Assembly (NCBI GenBank): GCA_917880885.1
Contig: OU862923.1
Coordinates: forward strand, 28,969,770-29,033,769
Reading direction: 5' to 3'
Length of the DNA: 64,000 nucleotides
DNA from: Limnephilus marmoratus
Taxonomy: Eukaryota; Arthropoda; Insecta; Trichoptera; Limnephilidae
Part shown: positions 11,813 through 21,302 of the stretch, one piece after another
Numbering within the stretch: the stretch's first letter is position 1
How the letters are laid out: every line of letters starts with the position of its first letter
The notes under the pieces: generated by a model
Database searches by the model: none
What the model was told of the DNA's origin: nothing
The model's input: the letters and a program-made list of their open reading frames with translations, nothing else
Program-made: the position numbers and the translations under genes

Positions 11813-12224
11813 TGCTGTATACAATAGAACTTGTTTTCCAACGTGAATTTCGGAACTTGGGAAAACATCAAATAGGATTCATATCAAGAAGTAATGGTGT
11901 GCTTTGAAATGGCTAGGAGGCGAATTCTTTCAGATGAAAAAACTTTTCTCTAACCTTGACCTAAAACTGTATTTAAGATTCAAAATCGTTTCTTTGTTAC
12001 ATATTATGCTTACGCCATTCTTCGTTCGTCAAATTTCAGAGTTAATTTTCAAATTCTGTCTTTATTTCAGTTCTGTGAAACAACTTGCCAAAAATTAAAT
12101 AATTACCGATCTTGAATATATAACCTTTATAGAACTGGAAAATTATTTTAAAATTTTTACAATGGTGTGTTTATTATGTCCATTTTCACTGGAATTTTCA
12201 TTTCTAAAGTCAAATATTTTAAAT

Positions 12225-12703
12225 TGTGTCAGACGTGTGTCGGAAAGATGCGAGCCCCAGGCAGGAGGGGTGTACGTCACCGCGCGCTGCTCTTTTAAAA
12301 ATTGTGAAATGCTTGTAATTATTGTATGCTAAATAAATATATCGGGGTGGGGATAAGCAAGCAGCCGAGAGGGTGTTGAGCGGCCCGACGGATTTCGCCC
12401 TAATTACACGCTTGGGTTTCGACCGAGCGTATAAATAGGGCGGGACCCTCGGTTTCAAGTCAGTCAACCATTACAAGCCGTCCTCACAACATCTCTCTCT
12501 TCTCGCTCGCTGACCTCGCTCCGACCTACCTACTACTCGCCTCTTTTATTTACTGACCATCGCCTGAACCTGGACTACGGAACCTACCTACTTCTGTACG
12601 GACCAGACTCAGCTTTGTCATAAGGAAGAAGTCAATAGATAGCTCGGACAGCTACAGCGCCAACGCAGCCTACGTCCTTCACACGTGGTGAACGGACCCG
12701 ACA
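12225..12703 (+). repeat. 5' LTR of BEL/Pao-like non-autonomous element
   Basis: A 479-bp terminal repeat starting TGTGTCAGACG and ending GACCCGACA. It is virtually identical to 16522-16997: I see one 3-base indel and one substitution. A TATA box (CGTATAAATAGGG) lies at about 12428. The left end abuts the 16-bp sequence GTCAAATATTTTAAAT (12209-12224), which recurs at 17226-17241. Near-identity of the LTRs implies recent insertion. Confidence 0.9.
12429..12441 (+). promoter_or_regulatory. TATA box in the 5' LTR
   Basis: TATAAATA within GCGTATAAATAGGGCGGG, about 205 bp into the LTR; the same motif lies at about 16723 in the 3' LTR. Downstream is pyrimidine-rich sequence (CTCTCTCTTCTCGCTCGC) suited to a 5' untranslated leader. 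It is the expected core promoter of the element. Confidence 0.6.
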
Positions 12704-12817
12704 TCTGGTGCCTCCGTGGACTGCGACCACCCCCTGATTTCACAGTCTTGTGTGCCTCATCCTGTGTGGTACATAAGTGGTCCTTCGATACGGATCCTTC
12801 CACGGAGCTCCTACAAG

Positions 12818-15800
12818 ATGTCGGAGACTCGACGCCTGGATTACTCAACCGGGGCGGCCGCAGCCGCGCCCCCCGGACCCCCGGCCACTGTGAAGCTGGC
12901 TAGCGACTACTGGTTCGCTAGCCAGGTCACTTGCCCGACCCTGGCTCCTGTGATGCTGGTTGCTAACCAGGTCACGGACCAACCAACGGCCACTGTGACG
13001 CTGGCTGCTAGCCAGGTCACTTGCCCGACCCCGGCTCCCGCGACGCTGGTTGCTAACCAGCTCACGGGTCCAACCCTGGCCACTGCGACGCTGGCTGCTA
13101 GCCAGGTCGCGTGCCCCACATCAGCTCCCTTGACGCCACCTGCCGTTGCCACGCCCCGACAGCTTCAGCTCAAGGCGCGAGCTATAGCACGACTGCTACA
13201 TGAAGACGTCCAGGTGGCCACTTACTTGAATGCCACGCTGACATTGCCTCCTGCTAGCCCTGATATTTTCCAGCAGAGTCAGCTCGTGATGAGAGCTGTG
13301 GTACGACGGCTGCAGGAGGAGGATGGCTGGCTGGTTAACTACTTGATGTCCTCGCCGGCCCTATTCACCGAAATGGTTCACTACTTGATAGCCATGCAGA
13401 CACCGCCTTCTGCTTCAGTGCCCGGCGCAGACGAGCGCAGCCCTGTGTGCACTGCAACTACTGGTCTTGATACCGGCTACGCCGCGTACAGTCCCGCAGC
13501 TTACAGTCGCGCAGCCTACGGCCCCGCACCCTACGGCCCTGCAGCTCCCGACACATTCCACGTCGGCTATGCTGCACACGGCCTCGCCCCTGGCGGGCCT
13601 CACCACCACGCCGGTCCTGCGCACCCCGCAGCACCTGCCTTGATCCACGCCGGCCCTGCATTCCATGCAGCTCCCGGAGCGATCCACGCCGGTTACATGC
13701 CAGCTACACATGACTACGCTGCGTTCAACCCCGCAGCACCTGCCTCGATCCACGCCGGCCCTGCATTCCATGCAGCTCCCGGAGCGATCCACGCCGGTTA
13801 CATGCCAGCTACACACGGCTACGCTGCGTTCAGCCCCGCAGCCTATGGCCCCGCAGCTCCCGACTCGTTCTACGTCAGCTACGCTGCACACGGCCTCGCT
13901 CCTGGCGGGCACCATCACCATGACGAAGGCCCCCGCTCTGACGAGCGCGGCCCTGCGTCTCTGGCAGCCGCTACTAGCACCACTGCCCCGGGCCCCGCTG
14001 CCCCGGGCCCCGCTGCCCCGGGCCCCGCTGCCCCGGGCCCCGCTGCCTTGAGCTCCGCTGCCTCGAGCCCCGCTGCCTCGAGCCCCGCTGCCCCGGGCCC
14101 CGCTGCCCCGGGCCCCGCTGCCTTGAGCTCCGCTGCCTCGAGCCCCGCTGCCTCGAGCCCCGCTGCCCCGGGCCCTGCTGCCCCAGGCCCCGCTGCCCCG
14201 GGTTCCGCTGTCTTGAGCCCCGCTGCCCCGGGCCCCGCTGCCCCGGGCCCCGCTGCCTTGAGCCCCGCCGCACGTCGTCTCGCCGCACGTCGCCTCGCCG
14301 CACGTCGCCTCGCCGCACGTCGTCTCGCCGCACGTCGCCTCGCCGCACGTCGCCTCGCCGCACGTCGCCTCGCCGCACGTTGCCTCGTCGCACGTCGCCT
14401 CGCCGCACGCCGCCTTGCTTTACGTCGTCCTGCCGCACGCCGCGTGACTGCACACCGCCCCGATGCACCTCACTCCGCCGCATGTCGCCCCGCCGCATGT
14501 CGCCTCGCCGCACGTCGCCCCGATGCACGTCGCCCCGCCGCACGCCGCGTGACTGCATGCCGCTCCGCTGCACCGAACCCCGCTGCCCCGAGCTCCACTG
14601 CCCAGAGCTCCGCTGCACCAAGCTCTGTTGCATCAAGCTCCGTTGCGCTGACCCCCTGCGGTTTTGCCTCTCCCGCAGCCCCCAGTCCTGTTGGACATCG
14701 CCCCGCGGTACCGAGGCTCCACCAGAGTGACAAGGGCCACCGCCCCACCGTTCGACACCTCAGTGCTCGACACCTCGCTGCACGATACCTCGCTGATGAC
14801 AGCGGCCCTGCATACCCTGCTGCACGCCGCCTTGTTGCACGTCGCCGCCCCGCACGTCGCCTCGCTGCACGTTGCCTCGCCGCACGTCACCACGCCACAC
14901 GCCGCGTGACTGCACACCGCCCCGCTGCACGTCACTCCGCTGCACGTCGCTCTGCTGCACGTCACCTCGTTGCACGTTGCCTCGCTGATGACCGCGGCTC
15001 CGCATACACTACGGTCCGCGGCCCTGTATTCCCTGCTGCACGCCACCCTGCACGACACCTCGCTGCACGTCACCTCGCTGCACGTTGCCTCGCTGATGAT
15101 CGTGGCCCTGCCCACACTGTTGTCCGCGGCCCTGCATTCTCTGCTGTACGTCACTTTGCCGCACTTCGCCTGGCCGCACGTCGCCTCGCCGCACATCGCC
15201 TCGCCGCACGTTGCTTCGCCGATGACCGCGGACCTGCATACTCTGCTGCACGCCGCCTTGCTTTACGTCATCCCGCCACACGCCGCGTGACTGCACGCCG
15301 ACCCGCTGCACGTCACCTCACTTATGACTGCGACCCTGCATTCTCTGCCTCACGCCATCCTGCTGCACAGCGCACCTTGCAGTTCCCGGCTAGATCCACG
15401 CCGGCCCTGCTGAAGACAGGCTCATGCCGCCCTGCTGTTTGTCGCCCGGCTTTACGCCACCCGGCCTCACGCCGCCCTGCTGCACACCGCACCTTGCAGT
15501 GCTCGGCCTTATCCACGCCGGCGCTGAAGGCGAGCTCACGCCGCCAGGCTGTTTGCCGCTCTGCCGCACGCCGACCGGCTTTAAGCCGCCCGGCTTTACG
15601 CCGTCTTGCTGTACGTCACCCTGCTCTACGCCACCCCGCTGCACGCCGCCTCGCTGCACACGGCCCCGCTGCAGGCGAGCTCCACCAAAGTGACGAGGGC
15701 CCCCATGACGACGGTCGCTGCCCGGTGAACGACCATCTCTACCCCAGCCGTCAGTCCCGATGGGAGGAGCATCCACCTTCAGCCGAGAGCCACATTCAGA

Positions 15801-15919
15801 ACTTCATCCCTCCCCGCAGTCCCCACATGGGGGGAGCATGGGAGCGTCTCATACGCTCTGTTAAACTGCACTGTCCGCTACGCTTAAGGCGAGAGCACCA
15901 CGAGAAGAGACGCTCCTAA
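12818..15919 (+). CDS. Long Ala/Pro/Arg-rich repetitive ORF inside the BEL-like element
   Basis: An uninterrupted frame of 1034 residues from an ATG at 12818; the open frame itself reaches back to 12716. In order it holds repeats of 'AASQVTCPT' and 'ATLVANQ' types (about residues 25-110) and a duplicated segment (about 118-200) of 'ARAIARLLHED' and 'MRAVVRRLQEED' modules. Next come Tyr/His/Gly repeats with 'HAGPAFHAAPGAIHAGY' twice (about 220-370), then GPAAP pentapeptides, ARRLA pentapeptides, and degenerate Ala/Arg/His repeats. The last ~35 residues switch to a BEL/Pao integrase motif, SPHMGGAWERLIRSVK. No protease or RT is present. The N-terminal modules may derive from gag or from a captured host gene; I do not recognise them. 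The 15-bp repeat period keeps other frames open as well, so length alone is weak proof of translation. Confidence 0.5.
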   Translation: MSETRRLDYSTGAAAAAPPGPPATVKLASDYWFASQVTCPTLAPVMLVANQVTDQPTATVTLAASQVTCPTPAPATLVANQLTGPTLATATLAASQVACPTSAPLTPPAVATPRQLQLKARAIARLLHEDVQVATYLNATLTLPPASPDIFQQSQLVMRAVVRRLQEEDGWLVNYLMSSPALFTEMVHYLIAMQTPPSASVPGADERSPVCTATTGLDTGYAAYSPAAYSRAAYGPAPYGPAAPDTFHVGYAAHGLAPGGPHHHAGPAHPAAPALIHAGPAFHAAPGAIHAGYMPATHDYAAFNPAAPASIHAGPAFHAAPGAIHAGYMPATHGYAAFSPAAYGPAAPDSFYVSYAAHGLAPGGHHHHDEGPRSDERGPASLAAATSTTAPGPAAPGPAAPGPAAPGPAALSSAASSPAASSPAAPGPAAPGPAALSSAASSPAASSPAAPGPAAPGPAAPGSAVLSPAAPGPAAPGPAALSPAARRLAARRLAARRLAARRLAARRLAARRLAARRLAARCLVARRLAARRLALRRPAARRVTAHRPDAPHSAACRPAACRLAARRPDARRPAARRVTACRSAAPNPAAPSSTAQSSAAPSSVASSSVALTPCGFASPAAPSPVGHRPAVPRLHQSDKGHRPTVRHLSARHLAARYLADDSGPAYPAARRLVARRRPARRLAARCLAARHHATRRVTAHRPAARHSAARRSAARHLVARCLADDRGSAYTTVRGPVFPAARHPARHLAARHLAARCLADDRGPAHTVVRGPAFSAVRHFAALRLAARRLAAHRLAARCFADDRGPAYSAARRLALRHPATRRVTARRPAARHLTYDCDPAFSASRHPAAQRTLQFPARSTPALLKTGSCRPAVCRPALRHPASRRPAAHRTLQCSALSTPALKASSRRQAVCRSAARRPALSRPALRRLAVRHPALRHPAARRLAAHGPAAGELHQSDEGPHDDGRCPVNDHLYPSRQSRWEEHPPSAESHIQNFIPPRSPHMGGAWERLIRSVKLHCPLRLRREHHEKRRS
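13974..15700 (+). repeat. GC-rich 15-bp minisatellite with divergent blocks
   Basis: First block (about 13975-14270): about twenty 15-bp units such as CCCCGGGCCCCGCTG, with variants CTTGAGCTCCGCTGC. Second block (about 14268-14410): units CGCCGCACGTCGCCT, about eight copies nearly perfect. From 14410 to 15700 the same type of unit continues in degenerate form (CACGTCGCCCCGCTG-like), mixed with longer repeats containing 'ctgatgaccgcgg'. The period of 15 preserves reading frame in all frames, explaining the many overlapping ORFs. Confidence 0.85.
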
Positions 15920-16470
15920 CAGCGCTCGCAGAAGCTGAGTTTACTGTAAACTCTCGACCTCTCACACATTTATCCGTTGATCCCAGGGACGAGGAACCAT
16001 TGACGCCCAACCACTTTCTCATGGGCTCAACAGGAAGACGGCCTCACCTGGCCATGTACGGCGCGGCAGAGGAGGATGTGTGTCTCCGGAAACAGTGGAG
16101 GTTGGGACAGCAGCTCGCGGATATGTTTTGGAGAAGGTGGATCCGCGAGTACCTCCCCACTCTCGCCACCCGAAAACAGTGGCAACAGCCAGCGCCACCC
16201 ATACAAAAAGATGACCTGGTGTTAATAATAGATCCAGCACTGCCTCGCAATAGCTGGCCCCGCGGGCGGGTCCTCGAAGCCATTCCTGCCCCGGACGGTC
16301 AAGTTAGGACCGTAAAGGTCAGAACCAGCACGGGGACCTACGTCAGGCCAGCGGTCAAAATTGCCGTGCTCCTGGCGGCTTCGGACACCATCACCCCAGA
16401 ACCTGCTCGGACGCCAGCCCGGCAACTGCCTCGCCGCAAGGATACAGGCCGCCAGGGACTACGCAGCTAA
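15766..16470 (+). pseudogene. BEL/Pao integrase C-terminus with DUF5641-like domain, frameshifted
   Basis: The sequence encodes the end of a BEL/Pao polyprotein: SPHMGGAWERLIRSVK in the frame of the long repetitive ORF, then, in a second frame, VNSRPLTHLSVDPRDEEPLT, TPNHFLMG, RWRLGQQLADMFWRRW-type sequence (seen as KQWRLGQQLADMFWRRWIRE), DDLVLIIDPALPRNSWPRG and TYVRPAVKIAVLL. These match the post-catalytic integrase region and the DUF5641 tail of BEL/Pao elements. A one-base deletion near 15864 separates the frames. The catalytic DDE residues lie upstream and are missing. The stop is at 16468-16470. Confidence 0.85.
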
Positions 16471-16512
16471 GAAGATGCAACACGTCCTCGAAGAAAGTGA
16501 AGCATAGCTCCA

Positions 16513-16521
16513 CGGGGGGAG
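16513..16521 (+). other. Polypurine tract of the BEL-like element
   Basis: GGGGGGAG lies directly before the 3' LTR start TGTGTCAG. This position and composition are those of a plus-strand primer for LTR retrotransposon reverse transcription. Confidence 0.7.
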
Positions 16522-16997
16522 TGTGTCAGACGTGTGTCGGAAAGATGCGAGCCCCAGGCAGGGGTGTACGTCACCGCGCGCTGCTCTTTTAAAAATTGTG
16601 AAATGCTTGTAATTATTGTATGCTAAATAAATATATCGGGGTGGGGATAAGCAAGCAGCCGAGAGGGTGTTGAGCGGCCCGACGGATTTCGCCCTAATTA
16701 CACGCTTGGGTTTCGACCGAGCGTATAAATAGGGCGGGACCCTCGCTTTCAAGTCAGTCAACCATTACAAGCCGTCCTCACAACATCTCTCTCTTCTCGC
16801 TCGCTGACCTCGCTCCGACCTACCTACTACTCGCCTCTTTTATTTACTGACCATCGCCTGAACCTGGACTACGGAACCTACCTACTTCTGTACGGACCAG
16901 ACTCAGCTTTGTCATAAGGAAGAAGTCAATAGATAGCTCGGACAGCTACAGCGCCAACGCAGCCTACGTCCTTCACACGTGGTGAACGGACCCGACA
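16522..16997 (+). repeat. 3' LTR of BEL/Pao-like element
   Basis: 476 bp, differing from the 5' LTR by a 3-base deletion near 16560 and one substitution near 16746. The match to the 5' end does not stop here: the 73 bases after it (16998-17070) also repeat the leader that follows the first LTR (12704-12776). Confidence 0.9.
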
Positions 16998-17070
16998 TCT
17001 GGTGCCTCCGTGGACTGCGACCACCCCCTGATTTCACAGTCTTGTGTGCCTCATCCTGTGTGGTACATAA

Positions 17071-17225
17071 ATTATTGAAGAAAGCAAACACTTTGTGGCT
17101 TGAAATTATACAGAATGAAACAATTTCCAAATGTTTATTGTCCTGAAGAAGGTTGAGTTCAACCGAAACTGGTTGACGAATATAAATTAAAATAAAGTGA
17201 TTTAACAAAGAACTTGTTTAAATCT
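17071..17225 (+). mobile_element. Penelope-like element tail, family B, with hammerhead-like core
   Basis: Begins at the break after the duplicated BEL leader. It contains 'gcaaacactttgtgg', also present at 58105. A hammerhead-ribozyme-like core follows: CTGAAGA (17143-17149), a hairpin GGTTGA/TCAACC, and GAAAC (17165-17169), then TGGTT, which could close a minimal helix III with a cleavable UH. It ends exactly at the right-hand 16-bp direct repeat. Such cores are known in terminal repeats of Penelope-like elements. Confidence 0.65.
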
Positions 17226-17377
17226 GTCAAATATTTTAAATGTGCTGTATGCAAGCAATTCACCTGTGTTAGTACATACTATGTTTGTGTCAACTTTAGC
17301 TGCGATACCTTGAGGGAAAATTGAAGAATGTCATTTTTTCAGAACTGTCGAAGTTATTCGAGAATATATTATACTTA

Positions 17378-18091
17378 TTAAGAGGGCATTACCAGAGAAA
17401 ACCGGAAATACGCCATTTTCAAAAAAGTTTTTAGACGTATTGACTCTTTTCCACAAAAAATTATAAATTGATTTCGAAAGAATGTTCTTTTATCTAGTAA
17501 AGCTATGATTTAAATTTTGAGAAAATAAGTTTATTTTTAGTATAATAAGATTTTTTAATAAGAATTTGTTAAATTTCAAACAAAATTTGTATTATACAAA
17601 ATACATTTCAAATCATATAATCATGCAGAAAAATAAATCAATAAATTATTTGGCATGTTATGGCTACTTTTCAGAATTTTAATTTTAGTACAAATAAAAT
17701 CGTAAAAAAAATATCCGGCAACGTGTTTTGTGACGAAAATACTTCAGTTTGTCTAAGTATTTATTTACGGTCTTACAAACCAATATATTTAAAAAAAAAA
17801 AACATTATTATATAGCTTAGACATTATTGAAAAATTGTAAGTTCAAAAAATAAGTACAAAAATTACATTATTTTTATATTTTTATCATCACGAATTTGAG
17901 CATTTTTGAATGTAGTATTTATCAAAGCAACTTTTGAATGAAATAAAATCGATATTGAGTTATTATGTTGAAATGCTGGGATGAAGAATAATTAATCTTT
18001 CTCATCGGAACCGCCCTGAAAAGTTGCAAGGGTATTGCAACTGTACAAGATCATCGTTCGACGAAATTTAAATTCTCGGATAGTTAAACTT
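17378..18091 (-). mobile_element. TTAA-flanked MITE, copy 3
   Basis: Inverted copy. It begins TTAAGAGGGCATTACCAGAG (the usual right end) at 17378 and proceeds through inverted family landmarks to the usual left end near 18091, where 'tagttaaact' is degraded. 'aatctgccaacgacc' is lost in this copy and replaced by a short AT-rich variant. Confidence 0.75.
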
Positions 18092-18099
18092 ATGCTGAC

Positions 18100-19020
18100 G
18101 CATAGACATCCAAATGGATAGACAAGCAGTTACAGATGAGGGGTAAAACCAAACTATGGAGAGCGGAAGAGGGGAAAGATGACTGTCATTCGTTGAACAA
18201 TCAATCTGACAGTATATAGGCATCTCGCATTACAATATCACCATTTAGTTCTTAAAAGCAAAATCTGCTTTGAATGAATAGACCTTTTTACATGGGAGCG
18301 CGAATTGCTTGCCACGTTCAAAACTTATTTGCTAAGGCCAAATGCTCGCCCCAAAAAGACTCGCGCCAATACACATATCAATATTTTCTTGCCGTGTTTA
18401 GTTAAAACACTTTTACAAATGTTTCATAATTTACTTACCCCTGTAACCAGCGACGAGCACATTGGAGTACCGCCCACATTCGCTATATGCATATTGATAG
18501 GTAGATATATTGTATAGCACAAGCTGCCGTTATTTCGTTAAATGTATGGATGTCAGCTTCTCGCTGTTCACGGCAAGAATGATGACGTCACACATTTTAG
18601 ATTCAAGCGAGGCTATATCCCCTCCCCATGGAGCGAGCCGGTTCCAAGAAGGAGCTACAGCCGGCGCCATGTGGAGGGGGAAATAATACGTTTTTATCAC
18701 TTAGGGCAGGTCCAGATATATTCATATGTCCGTGTGCTGACGCCTATCGAGTAAGTTTAGAAGCTTCGATATTCATACTATTCGTATTTACGTCACATTA
18801 CCTATAATCTCGGTACACCAATAAATCCCGGATTTATCTTATCAACGGATTAAGATCCAGAGCGGATTCTAAGAATCCATTGATATAAAGCTTTACAGAT
18901 TGCCCCGCTCAAAATTACTCAATGTATTTATTTTGATACCAAGCAAATTCTAGACAGCCCGGAGATAGTAAAGCTAGACACGAACGAGAGTGTGTATTTG
19001 GCCTGCAGTACCATATCATG
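18100..19020. other. Non-coding stretch, no recognised element
   Basis: Mixed composition. A patch at 18560-18760 has balanced GC and the phrases 'gatgacgtcacac' and 'ggcgccatgtggaggggg', but no open frame with splice borders or known domain was found. Confidence 0.4.
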
Positions 19021-19028
19021 ATACTTTC

Positions 19029-19370
19029 AATTTGGGAGGCGGGAATGGGTACCGCCGCCCCGGGAACCTTTATAGGATAACCAACACCTCTGCCATAGGT
19101 CACCCCAAGTGGGTCGCTACGTTTGGTGATTTAGCAGGGGTGCCCGGGTTCATGGGGTGAGGTTTGTCTAGGTCTTGGAAGCGGATGACCAAGACACACT
19201 GAACCCCAGATTTCTACCCACCCCTTAAAGCCTTTTCCTTCCCAGAACTCTCCTTCCCTCCTTTCCTTACCTTAAAAAAACCCTCCCCACAGCATCCCCA
19301 AAGATGACATAGGCCCTGAGGGAAAATATTTTCCTCAGGGTCTCCTGTGTGGAGCTCATGTAAAAAAAAA
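19029..19370 (+). mobile_element. SINE-B copy, short subfamily, full length
   Basis: Starts AATTTGGGAGGCGGGAATGG and ends with 'tgtgtggagctcatgt' plus nine A residues. The central deletion defines the short subfamily. No clear target-site duplication is visible. Confidence 0.85.
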
Positions 19371-19571
19371 TGATAAAGGCCAAACCCACATATATTATAA
19401 GGTTATATCTCTCAGGTTAAGATTTGTCAGACGTCTATGTGAGATTCTTGTGGGCGAACAGAAATGGAAGGAGAAATTAATAGCAGCAGCGAGCATAGCT
19501 AAAAAACAATTCAAACGACATTTCTTTTCTAAATTATAGTCACTGGGGCAAAATGCCGTCATTAGTGGCTC

Positions 19572-20275
19572 CACGACTTTTCATCCCGCGACAAAACATC
19601 CCCCAACAAAATTTCTACTAAAACCTAACCTAACCTAACAAAAAATGTAAAAATAATACAGACATCCTGTAAAGACAATAAATTATTGTTATCTGTATTA
19701 TTTTTGTCACATTTTACTATTTTTTTACCATAATTAATTTTTATTTATTTATTTTATTTCTATTCTTGAACATACACTTTATAGATTATTACATTGGTTT
19801 ACAAAGATAACAGTTTAGTAATAAGTAATAAGAAATAAAATGTTAATGATCCGTAACCAAATGTAAATAGGTAATTACCTAATAGTATTTAGTTAACACC
19901 TCACTAGGCGAACCTGTGCTGAGGTGTTCCCATGTTTGGGAATAAATGCTATTCTGTCGACATAAGTAGAAACACCGTATCCTCCTTGATATTGTCAAGT
20001 AGGGCACTGTGGGTCGACCCATGGCGGCAGGATGGAATATATAAATTAAAGATTAGTTGCAGTTAGGATCTATATGTACAGTTATTCATAGCATCTAGAT
20101 TATGTTTAAGATAAATAAAAATTTTGATATTTAGGATGTCTGTATTATTTTTGTCCCATTTTTTGTTAGGTTAGGTTAAGTTTTAGTAGATATTTCGTCG
20201 GGGGATGTTTTGTCCATAGGATATTTTGTCAGTGGATATTTTTTCGGGGATACTTTGTTGCGGAATGAAAACGCT
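19572..20275. mobile_element. Miniature inverted-repeat element with long imperfect arms
   Basis: The left arm runs from 'ccacgacttttcatcccgc' through 'acaaaacatcccccaac', 'cctaacctaacc' and 'aataatacagacatcct' (to about 19672). The right arm is its inverse from 'aggatgtctgtattattt' at about 20132 to 'gcggaatgaaaacg' at about 20270. The interior (19730-20120) holds unrelated AT-rich sequence, possibly another retroposon tail. No transposase is present. Confidence 0.65.
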
Positions 20276-20400
20276 AGACAATTAATCACACAATTTGACA
20301 TGCAAACGAAGATTTAAAAGTCAAACGAAAATAATAAATAAGATTATTAAACCATTTATTGTATTTCTTGGGCACTGACTATGTAACAATTTCTAGACAT

Positions 20401-20623
20401 TTTTGTTTTGAAAAGTTTTATTTTTCGATGTACATTTTTTACTTTAATTTTAATTTTTTTTTTTTGCGACCGGTTTCGACACGTACGTATCATTAACGAG
20501 CAAACTTAAAACTTTTAAGTTTGCTCGTTAATGACACGGACGTGTCGAAACCGGTCGCAAAAAAAAAATTAAAATTAAAGTAACAAATGTACATCGAAAA
20601 ATAAAACTTTTCAAAACAAAAAT
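20401..20623. mobile_element. Palindromic Penelope-like ends, family C, hammerhead-like
   Basis: Two ~110-bp arms are nearly perfect inverse copies meeting near 20512. Each contains a GC hairpin (GACACG/CGTGTC in the right arm) followed by GAAAC and then CGGTC, which would give a GUC cleavage triplet after a minimal helix III. The upstream box reads TTAATGA rather than CTGATGA, so the catalytic core is altered. Poly-A/T runs and 'aaaattaaagtaacaaatgt' flank it on both sides. Confidence 0.6.
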
Positions 20624-20949
20624 AAACCATTTATAACTACATAAGGCTCATTACAATGAAATATGTTTTATACTAAACTTAGAGACCTAATATACATTTA
20701 AATATCAATTTTAGCAATAACTCGCTTCATAAATCATGTTTTTTCGGTTAATTCTAGATAATTATCGTAGGGCACTTCTAGTATATTATACTTCGATGGA
20801 GCAACATATCACATTAAATGAGGAAATGTACCCCAGCCTCTGACATTAAGAGCTTCGTAGATATGGATAAAACCTTCCAATATATTATACACACCAAGGA
20901 TGAAGCACGTTGATGAAAAAATACATATTTTTATCTGTGTTGAAAACAA

Positions 20950-21085
20950 TTTTTTTTTAGTGGTATTATGCCGTGTTGCGCTACCTCCTTCTTAAGTCAA
21001 CGTTTCGGACAGTACAATGTTCAAAACATTGGCTATAGAAGGAGATAGCGCAACACGGCACAACACCCCAAAAATAAATAATGAA
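20950..21085. mobile_element. Penelope-like element end, family A, inverted pair (degraded)
   Basis: The left arm 'atgccgtgttgcgctacctc' and right arm ending 'gcgcaacacggcacaacacc' are the same palindromic unit as at 61545-61775, with the centre shortened. 'caacgtttcggaca' remains on the left, but the ribozyme-like core is broken. Confidence 0.65.
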
Positions 21086-21302
21086 AATAATTTTGGCCGT
21101 GGAAAATATTGAACTTTTAATTGTTTTTGTTGATAAGAAGCAAATGTATTATACTTTGTTTTATTTCTGCTGTAGTAGTTGGTGCATTAATCTTTTCACC
21201 TTATCTCAAATTTTATTATAAATTCACAGAAATCTTGCAAAAAAATGGTTAAGTTCATATCCTGTATGAAGTATGGGTACCTATAATCAATAGTAAATTT
21301 AC

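Larger units (their letters stand above)
12225..17225 (+). mobile_element. Composite BEL/Pao-like LTR element plus PLE tail
   Basis: The order is LTR, leader, long repetitive ORF, integrase remnant, polypurine tract, LTR, then 73 bp that repeat the leader found after the first LTR, then a Penelope-like tail with a hammerhead-like core. The whole 5001-bp block is bounded by the same 16-bp direct repeat. Protease, reverse transcriptase, RNase H and most of the integrase are missing, so mobility would need another element. GC content is strikingly high compared with the AT-rich surroundings. The 4-6-bp duplication usual for BEL elements is absent at the outer borders. Confidence 0.8.

Noticed and set aside
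13415..15776. Several long ORFs on the opposite strand and in other frames over the BEL-like element
   Set aside because: The 15-bp repeat period keeps all frames free of stops, so these are shadows of the minisatellite.
19615..19640. CCTAACCTAACC suggesting an insect telomere (TTAGG)n remnant
   Set aside because: Only two or three units, mirrored in the other arm of the inverted-repeat element, so it belongs to that element.
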